Positions 58,199-64,000 of a stretch of 64,000 bases of DNA are shown here, one piece after another. Below the pieces are notes generated by a model. That model ran no database searches and had not been told where the DNA came from. It saw nothing but the letters and a program-made list of their open reading frames with translations. Made by a program: the position numbers and the translations under genes. The stretch is taken from assembly GCA_020536535.1 (NCBI GenBank), contig JAHLWZ010000173.1, positions 1,212 through 65,211 on the forward strand. Reading direction: 5' to 3'. This DNA is from Pelomyxa schiedti. Taxonomy: Eukaryota; Evosea; Pelobiontida; Pelomyxidae. How positions within the stretch are numbered: the first letter of the stretch is position 1; each line of letters starts with the position of its first letter.

Positions 58199-59113
58199 CT
58201 ATCCCTTCTGTCTGATCCACCTGGAACTGGTAAATAGGTCTCTTGTGTGCAGGAGATATGGGTCCTTTTGAGGCCTGAACATTTTGTGGTGCTTGGCTTC
58301 AACAATCAGGCATATTTGAGATTGATGCTCTGTTCTCACCAATTCAACCACGTTCACACCGGGAATCGCTTTCAATGATGGTGGGAATATGTCATGAGTT
58401 GGCGCCAGGAAAGGTATCTTCATGTCTTGCATGCTTTTGGGTATTATTGACCTTTTATTGAGTAGTTGCTCAAATTGGGCAGAGCAACGACTCCTGTAGA
58501 AGTTGTAAACCAAAGCTGTGAGAAAAGGAAGAACCTTTTGGCCCTGAAGTCCCCCACGATGCGAGGCTGCAGCAATGGCAACTCCGGCGTACTACTCCAT
58601 CACTCTTGGTGCTCCTCTCAGTCTGGGTCTTTACATGTTGCTGAATTTGAGCACGATTCAGCCAAGCCTTGCAAAGAGGAATTCCTTCCCTATTTTCATC
58701 CAAGAAGCTGAACTGGTCTTTGTAATTCGCACAGAGTGACAGGAATAGAAGCGGTTCACATTCAATTGTGGATGAGAATGAGGCTGAGGACGAGGCTGAG
58801 GATGAGACTATTTGTCCTGGCCGTCCTCATCCTCATCCTCGTCTTCGCGGGCAGTACATGCGACGGCAGCACGCTGACGCTGCCACAGGCTAGTTGGTCA
58901 GACAGGGGTTTGTATGTTATATCGTCGTGTACTGTCGGCTTGCTGGTAGCGCCACTCGGGTTCGCAGAGGGCTTTGGCAAAGCGGTCCTGCGCCTGTTTG
59001 CGTGGGACCGTGATTATAATCAGGACAGGTTTGGCTTTGCGTCGAAAGGCCTGTGCGACAGAAGAGATAGGGCTACCATCATCCCCAGTCCGAGCTAGCA
59101 GCTGGGGGCTCAT
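58199..59113 (-). CDS. Hypothetical protein
   Basis: Not recognised. The best-supported part is two exons joined in phase 0 (GT at about the codons QQH, AG before YAG): LDENREGIPLCKAWLNRAQI then YAGVAIAAASHRGGLQGQKV, ALVYNFYRSRCSAQFEQLLN, PPSLKAIPGVNVVELVRTEH and CLIVEAKHHKMFRPQKDP, ending SSRWIRQKG with TAG at 58199-58201. The 5' end is uncertain. An exon starting at the ATG 59113 (MSPQLLARTGDDG) is possible and would make the gene divergent from the TPR gene with only 32 bases between starts. A plus-strand ORF at 58736-59098 with a hydrophobic leader covers the same bases and cannot be ruled out. Confidence 0.4.
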
Positions 59114-59145
59114 GTCAGAGGTGTAGTCCCTTTCCCGTAAAAGAG

Positions 59146-62100
59146 ATGAAGCGAACAAGAGACGCAGACGTACAGCCCGGCAAGTACGAGGAGGCAGCGT
59201 ACAAACTCCTCCTCTCGGCGCGCGAGGCTGTAAGCAGTGTTTCCGTTGGCTCCTCGACGCTCAAGATCCGCGACCGCACCGCCGCCCTCGCGGCGCTCAA
59301 CAACGCCCGCGACGACCTGCGCTCCGCCCTCTCCATGCACTCGTGCTGGCAGGAGAAGCGCGCGCCCACGAGCTCCGCCCAAGGCGCCGACCCCGGCGGC
59401 GCCAGCGACCCGGCGAGCGCCAGCGAGGCCGCCGCGGCCACTGGGGGCGCGGCGCCCGAGGCGGCGGAGCGGGAGGCGGGGGGCTTCATCGCGGAGGCCG
59501 CGAGGGAGGCGGGGTTCCGCGGCCCGGCGGACGTGTGGTTCTCGTCCGAGGTGTTCTTCTCGCTGTCCGAGGTGCACCGCAAGCTGGCCGCGGCCGGGGA
59601 GTCGCCCGCGGCCAACCTGGAGACCGCGGCCGAGATGGCCTCGGCGTGCCTGCGCGCGCGCGACGCCCACGGCGCCCCGGCCGACCAGGTCGCCGCGGTC
59701 GCCATGCACGTGGCCCTGGCCTACCGGAGCCTGGCCGCGATGCGCAGCACCGCCCGCAACTTCGCCCGCGCCGCCGCCGTCCTGCGGGAGGCCGCGCTGA
59801 AGGAGGGCCTCGGCGGCGACATGAGGGGCTCGGTCCTCAGAAACCTGGGCGCCACGCACTCCATGCTGGCGGAGTTCCTGCGCGACGGCGGCAAGGCGGA
59901 CGACGACGCAGAGCCCGGGGGCTCGAGTACCAACAAGGAGGGCCAGCCCGAGTTCGATGCGGCCAGGAGTGCAAGGTTCGCCGTGAACGCGCTCACTGCA
60001 GCGCTGCGGGACGATGCGACGCACATTGAAACATACAGGATACTTGGCAAGATGCACGTGATGCTCGCGGAGACTCACGAGCCTGTGGCTAACCTGAAGC
60101 TGGCTTGCGGCGCTTTCGGTGGTGAAATACAGCACACTAATTCCAAGTCAAACCCGGCGTCGTATGGTCTTGCCCACTATAACCTCGCTTGCGCCCATAG
60201 AAAGCTTGCTCAGAGAGATGTTTCCCCTGCTGACAATCTCCTCGCTGCCCACTCCTCATTGGAAAAAGCAATATCCGCTTTCAATGCTATGAAGACAGAG
60301 GGGAATGCTCGGCGGATGCAAATGCTCGAAATGGATGCGACTGTTCTAAGAGAGCTAGCTAAACACCACGACCCTGTTACCCATCTCAAGGCTGCTGTTC
60401 AAGCTTACACTCAAGTCACCCTAAACCTTAAAGACAAAACAGGCCTCATGAAAACTCACCTCAGTCTGGGAAAGACTTACGTGGACCTCGCCGGGCATGA
60501 AGACCCATTAGTCAATTTACAACATGCAATTCGCATGTTCAAGAAGGCAATCTCACTGTGTAAGGTAGCTCCAACCGAGTATCCCGTCATTGCAACCGAA
60601 CTTGGAAAAGCTTATTCTAAACTTGCATTGCATGTGTCACCAGAATCAAATTTGGACTTGGCTGTGCGCGTATTTGGTGATGCTATAAAAGCCATAAAAA
60701 CAAGTACAGGTCCTCAATTTGCTGCTGCTCAAACGAAGCTGGGGCACGCCCACTACATACTCTCTCTGATGAGCTCTAAAACTGAAAATTTGGAATCTGC
60801 TATTCAAGCTTACACAGCAGCTCTAACCGTGTACACTCGTACCCAATATCAACACAAGTATTCCGTTGTCTCGAGGTTACTGGGAACTTGCCTTCTGGGC
60901 TTAGCAGCCGAGACCCCCCGCAATGAAACACTTTCTCGGGCGCTTGCGGCGTTATCCGACAGCTTAAGCGTCAAACATACAGAAGATAAGGTTAGCTACA
61001 AATAGTCCCTGCAAAATCACAAGGACCAATAGTCTCTCAGGAAGGTGGCTACTCAGAAGAACCTGGAATTCAATTCGGCGACCTCGAACCAGTGGAATTT
61101 CTTGGTATGTTTATCAGACTTCATCATTACTCTCTTACATTCCCCAGGGCATTGTGGTCCATGCTGTTCCATCTTCCGAGCTCGTAATGGACCACAGTCA
61201 TTTACTGTGAAATGCGTGTTCCCATCGAATGACGACGAAACCGAGATGCCTGAAAGAGTCACTTCCCTAAATCCTATCTTAAATGAGATAGCTATACTCA
61301 CATCTCAAGTCCCCCGTGATGAGCATATCACACATCCATCAAGTATTTCTATTGTCACTCCTACACCTCCTTGGCAAGAGCTCTTCCCGGGTAATCAGAC
61401 GGGAGAACACGTTTTGTGTGCCATTGGCCCGAAATGTACCAGCATCAAAGAAAGCTTTCATGAGGTCTGGACAACTGATCGCCAGGTGGCATGGACTCTT
61501 TTAACTCATTGGTTTGTGCAACTCGTGTGTGTTGTTCACAGACTCGAACGACTTAATGTAGTACACAGGTAACCACCTCCTCACTTTAAAGCAACTCACA
61601 TTTAACCAGAAACATCAATCCTAACACTGTGGTAATCGGGGACAACGGCGCACTCAAGTTGACTGATTTTGGATATGCTCTGGTGTGTACTGGGGACGGA
61701 ACGCTGCAACGGGAATTACATAGTGGTACTCCAAAGTGGGGGCCAGACTGCAGTTCCAGTGAAGAAGACCCCTCATCCTCCACAATGCCCCCAGAAATTG
61801 CGCAAATCCCTCCACTCGACACCGGAGCAATCAATGTGTCATGGGTCAAGGCCGATTCCTATGCCGCGGCCAAGACGATACGGCTGATTCTTTCCGCAGG
61901 TTAGTCCAATCACACACCCCTTCCCAACCAAACAAGTCGAGTTGCTTCTCCACAATTCCCGGATTCCCCGTACTGATTCCCCACACAGAACAGGACCAGG
62001 AGGACCAAGAACAGGAAGCCACTGAATCGGAGGCACCTCCTCTGCTCGCTACTCCACCGGAAGCCACAGAGATGCTCGGGGTTGTGGCCATGATGCTGTG

Positions 62101-62230
62101 TGAGGACCCCCCAGCCCGCTTGTCCTCCTTCCAGGCCCTTGAGCTCCTCACCGCAAGTAGCAGCGGCAGTGGCAGTAGCACCAGCAGCACCAACAACGCA
62201 CAGACAACCGAGAATTCCAATTCATCCTAA
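59146..62230 (+). CDS. TPR-pseudokinase fusion protein
   Basis: The start is the ATG at 59146. The first exon encodes about 615 residues of helical TPR-like repeats with a recurring pattern: a helix ending in a short DP/SP..NL turn and a new helix (EDPLVNLQHAIRMFKKAISL, SPESNLDLAVRVFGDAIKAI, KTENLESAIQAYTAALTVYT). Later exons form a kinase-like domain: QSFTVKCVFPS (Lys strand), HEVWTTDRQVAWTLLTHWFV and LERLNVVHR joined across an intron (61569-61609) to NINPNTVVIGDNGALKLTDF with DFG. The catalytic HRD is HRN and the usual KPEN Asn is Thr, so phosphotransfer is unlikely; a pseudokinase is inferred. A late block (MMLCEDPPARLSSFQALELL) matches the C-lobe end. The terminal tail is Ser/Asn-rich. 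No membrane segments. Confidence 0.75.
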
Positions 62231-62460
62231 AGGCAGCACTGCCAAACCAATACCCGGCCTTATTGATGTCTTCTTCACTGCACTCGATTGCACTGGATTG
62301 CACTGCACTGAACCTGATCGTTGTTTCAATTTCCGGATTTCGCGTGCCCAAAAAAGTATTTTCCCCAAAGTGACACAAAGCATCAGCAAGAAAAAAAAAA
62401 CAAAGGTCAGTAAACTCGCTCCGTTGACGGATAGCTGTGCGTTGCCCCCCCTCGCGGCCA

Positions 62461-63387
62461 ATGAGCAACTTCCAGCCCCTTAACAGCACCGTGTGCGACC
62501 TGTGCCTGGACCTGTCCTCGGAGTGCATCTTCTGCCGCGGCAGCGAGTTCTTTGGCACGGCCAGCGTGTGCCTGTGCCCGTCGTCGGTGGACGCGTCCGA
62601 GGCGGCGGCCGAGGGGGTCCAGGTGGTGGGCGGGGACGACTGCAACGACGCGGCGTTCGGGGGCAAGGTCTACCGCACGCACGTGGCGTGCCACCCGGGG
62701 CAGATGGCCGTAGTAATCCTGGTGTCGATCGTGGCCCCGGCGGCCCTCGCGGGCCTGGTGGTCGCCCTGTGCTGCTGCCGCTGCTACTACCGCCACATGC
62801 GGCGGATCGAGGACGACGGCGGCGCGGGGTACACTGCAACCTACCCCAGTGTGCCCTCGCTTCCCGCCCAGGGTGCCTGCGATGGATGTGCGGCCCTGCA
62901 GCAGCAGCCGCCCATCCCGCTCCCTGTATTGTACAGCCACAACAACGACAACAATAACAACATGAATGCAGTTACCAATGGCACTGGTACTGTGAGTGCG
63001 AATGGGACTGTAATTGGCAACTACTACTACAATGCTGCCGGTCAACCACAGGCTCCAGTGCCCATGCCAGTTCAGACTATGCCTGAATTTACTACTACAA
63101 CTACAACAACCACCACAACAAACGTAACTATCACTGACCCCAACACAGCACCTCGGCCACTCCACAGTGCAGCGGCAACAGTGTGCACAAACACCAACAC
63201 AAGCAACACCAACAGCACTCTCACATTAAACTATACTCAGCACCAACCAGGGCAATCCTGCCAAAGTGGTACTGAGGCACCACCATCTTACCAGTCCGTT
63301 GTAACATCCACTGTACCCACGTATGCTAGTTGTCCATCCTTGTTGGTTCTAAGCCAAGAACAAAAGGTGCTGTGGATGTACACATGA
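62461..63387 (+). CDS. Single-pass membrane protein with Cys-rich ectodomain
   Basis: Unknown family. The ATG at 62461 is chosen over an in-frame GTG at 62437. Residues 1-80 hold about eight Cys (CDLCLDLSSECIFCRGSEFF, then VCLCPSS, DDCND, VACHPG). No signal peptide precedes them, so the transmembrane helix (MAVVILVSIVAPAALAGLVV) probably acts as anchor. Next comes a CCCRCYYRH juxtamembrane cluster, a likely palmitoylation site. The cytosolic part is low-complexity: Asn/Thr runs, poly-Thr from ACA/ACT repeats near 63090-63120, and EAPPSYQSV, a PPxY-type motif that could recruit WW or Nedd4-type proteins. The stop is at 63385-63387. GC-rich at the start and AT-richer after about 62940. Intronless as read, although a 3' intron donor near 63366 is possible. 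Confidence 0.6.
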   Translation: MSNFQPLNSTVCDLCLDLSSECIFCRGSEFFGTASVCLCPSSVDASEAAAEGVQVVGGDDCNDAAFGGKVYRTHVACHPGQMAVVILVSIVAPAALAGLVVALCCCRCYYRHMRRIEDDGGAGYTATYPSVPSLPAQGACDGCAALQQQPPIPLPVLYSHNNDNNNNMNAVTNGTGTVSANGTVIGNYYYNAAGQPQAPVPMPVQTMPEFTTTTTTTTTTNVTITDPNTAPRPLHSAAATVCTNTNTSNTNSTLTLNYTQHQPGQSCQSGTEAPPSYQSVVTSTVPTYASCPSLLVLSQEQKVLWMYT

Positions 63388-63791
63388 GATTATGGAGCAA
63401 GACCTTCTGACTTGCGGTGATAAACGGTGGCACAAGTCATGTTTCATGGCAAGCCAGAAAAACCAGTCGTGTGTATAGATTTAACAGTGGGCACCACAAG
63501 CTTCATAACACAAACTATTGAATTTGTTTCCGAATGTTTCATGACACTTGGTGACTGCTTGGTGGTCGCATTCCTTAACAACAGCAGAAAAAGTGTTCTG
63601 ACACAAATTAGCCCAAGGGGGCGCAATGTGCAGAACACGTTCAGCGATCTTCCCAACTTTTTCCTTTCTGTAGCCGAACAGAGGGATTTCTTCAATCTTT
63701 CCTTGTCACACCAAACATGGGCGCGACACCCGCAACAGGGACAGCCCGGTCGTTACCACTGCAGTAGTGGACTCGAGGAGTTCCCGCGCGA
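63388..63791. other. Intergenic or 5' UTR
   Basis: About 400 bases before the last start codon. A plus-strand frame is open through it but shows no domain, and it is out of frame with the acidic protein that follows. An in-frame TAG separates an upstream ATG (63718) from the chosen start. Confidence 0.35.
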
Positions 63792-64000
63792 ATGTTTCCC
63801 CAGGAGAAATCCGCCCTCAAGGACAAGTTCTTCGAGGACAAATTCAACCGCGACCTCTCAGACGTCAAGGAAGACGACGACGATGAGGGCGACGAGAACT
63901 ACGGCGCGCACGCCGACGAGGAAGAAGACGACGACACCGGCCTGTGCAGCGGCGTATCATGCGAGTCCATGAGTGATTGCCACGACGGCTCCTCCTCGTC
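63792..64000 (+). CDS. Acidic protein, 5' part, cut by window end
   Basis: From the ATG at 63792 the frame is open to the window edge: MFPQEKSALKDKFFEDKFNR, then a run of Asp/Glu (about residues 22-48) and a Cys/Ser segment (GLCSGVSCESMSDCHDG). It is GC-rich, like other gene starts here. No family can be assigned from about 70 residues. Confidence 0.45.
   Translation, partial: MFPQEKSALKDKFFEDKFNRDLSDVKEDDDDEGDENYGAHADEEEDDDTGLCSGVSCESMSDCHDGSSS

Noticed and set aside
59110-60135. Long minus-strand ORF (341 codons) antisense to the TPR gene
   Set aside because: Composition is Arg/Gly/Ala-rich as expected of the shadow of a GC-rich exon. The plus-strand frame has clear helical repeats.
63427-63972. 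Plus-strand ORF of 181 codons
   Set aside because: Its end is the out-of-frame reading of the acidic protein (Thr/Arg-rich shadow), and the rest shows no domain or composition typical of coding sequence.
1-64000. tRNA, rRNA, CRISPR arrays, transposons
   Set aside because: No cloverleaf with A/B boxes, rRNA segment, spaced repeat array or transposase/reverse-transcriptase motif was noticed by eye. A tRNAscan or Rfam run could still find small RNAs.

Overview
The window is nuclear DNA of a unicellular eukaryote. Genes are packed about one per 2-2.5 kb on both strands. Most are broken by many short GT-AG introns (those measured are about 35-115 nt), and conserved eukaryotic proteins can be reassembled across them: ribosomal protein eL43, NTF2, the anaphase-promoting complex subunit APC8/CDC23, and CCDC93 of the CCC endosomal complex. 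Poly-Gln, Ser/Gln and Thr/Asn tracts, SAM/tyrosine-kinase-like kinases, RGS and START proteins, Cys-rich repeats resembling slime-mould CTDC repeats, and WL-type ankyrin-like repeats together suggest an amoebozoan. The enzyme set (alpha-L-rhamnosidase, polysaccharide deacetylase, DUF885, B12-type radical SAM) would fit a detritus-feeding anaerobic amoeba such as an archamoebid. That assignment is inference only.

Layout, 1-24 kb: 3' part of a PARP-type ADP-ribosyltransferase (+), intronless polysaccharide deacetylase (+), eL43 (+), START lipid-transfer protein (-), His- and Pro-rich RGS protein (-), membrane-anchored DUF885 protein (-), a low-complexity Gln-rich protein (+), a large receptor-like protein with about 12 tandem two-exon Cys modules (+), a B12-type radical SAM enzyme (-), and a protein with an MLKL/HeLo-like helical N-terminus and a beta-trefoil-like C-terminus (-).

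Layout, 24-42 kb: poly-Gln IPT/TIG protein (+), secreted GH78 alpha-L-rhamnosidase (-), an unknown membrane protein (-), a poorly resolved stretch holding an assembly gap inside a direct duplication, APC8/CDC23 (-), a 730-residue intronless ankyrin-like protein (-), a frame-broken GNAT acetyltransferase (-), a CS-cyclophilin fusion (-) and NTF2 (-).

Layout, 42-64 kb: an unrecognised helical protein (+), CCDC93 (+), an MMPL/RND transporter (+), a SAM-SAM-kinase-ankyrin protein (+), a surface 5'-nucleotidase-like phosphoesterase (-), a small unknown gene (-), a TPR-pseudokinase fusion (+), a single-pass Cys-rich membrane protein (+), and the start of an acidic protein (+).

No operon-like logic is expected; the genes are individually spliced units. 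Recurrent features are GC-rich gene starts that fade into ordinary composition within the same exon, catalytic motifs split by tiny introns, and novel-looking domain combinations in signalling genes. Exon boundaries were inferred by eye from GT-AG signals, reading frame and remembered family consensus, so starts and unrecognised exons are approximate.
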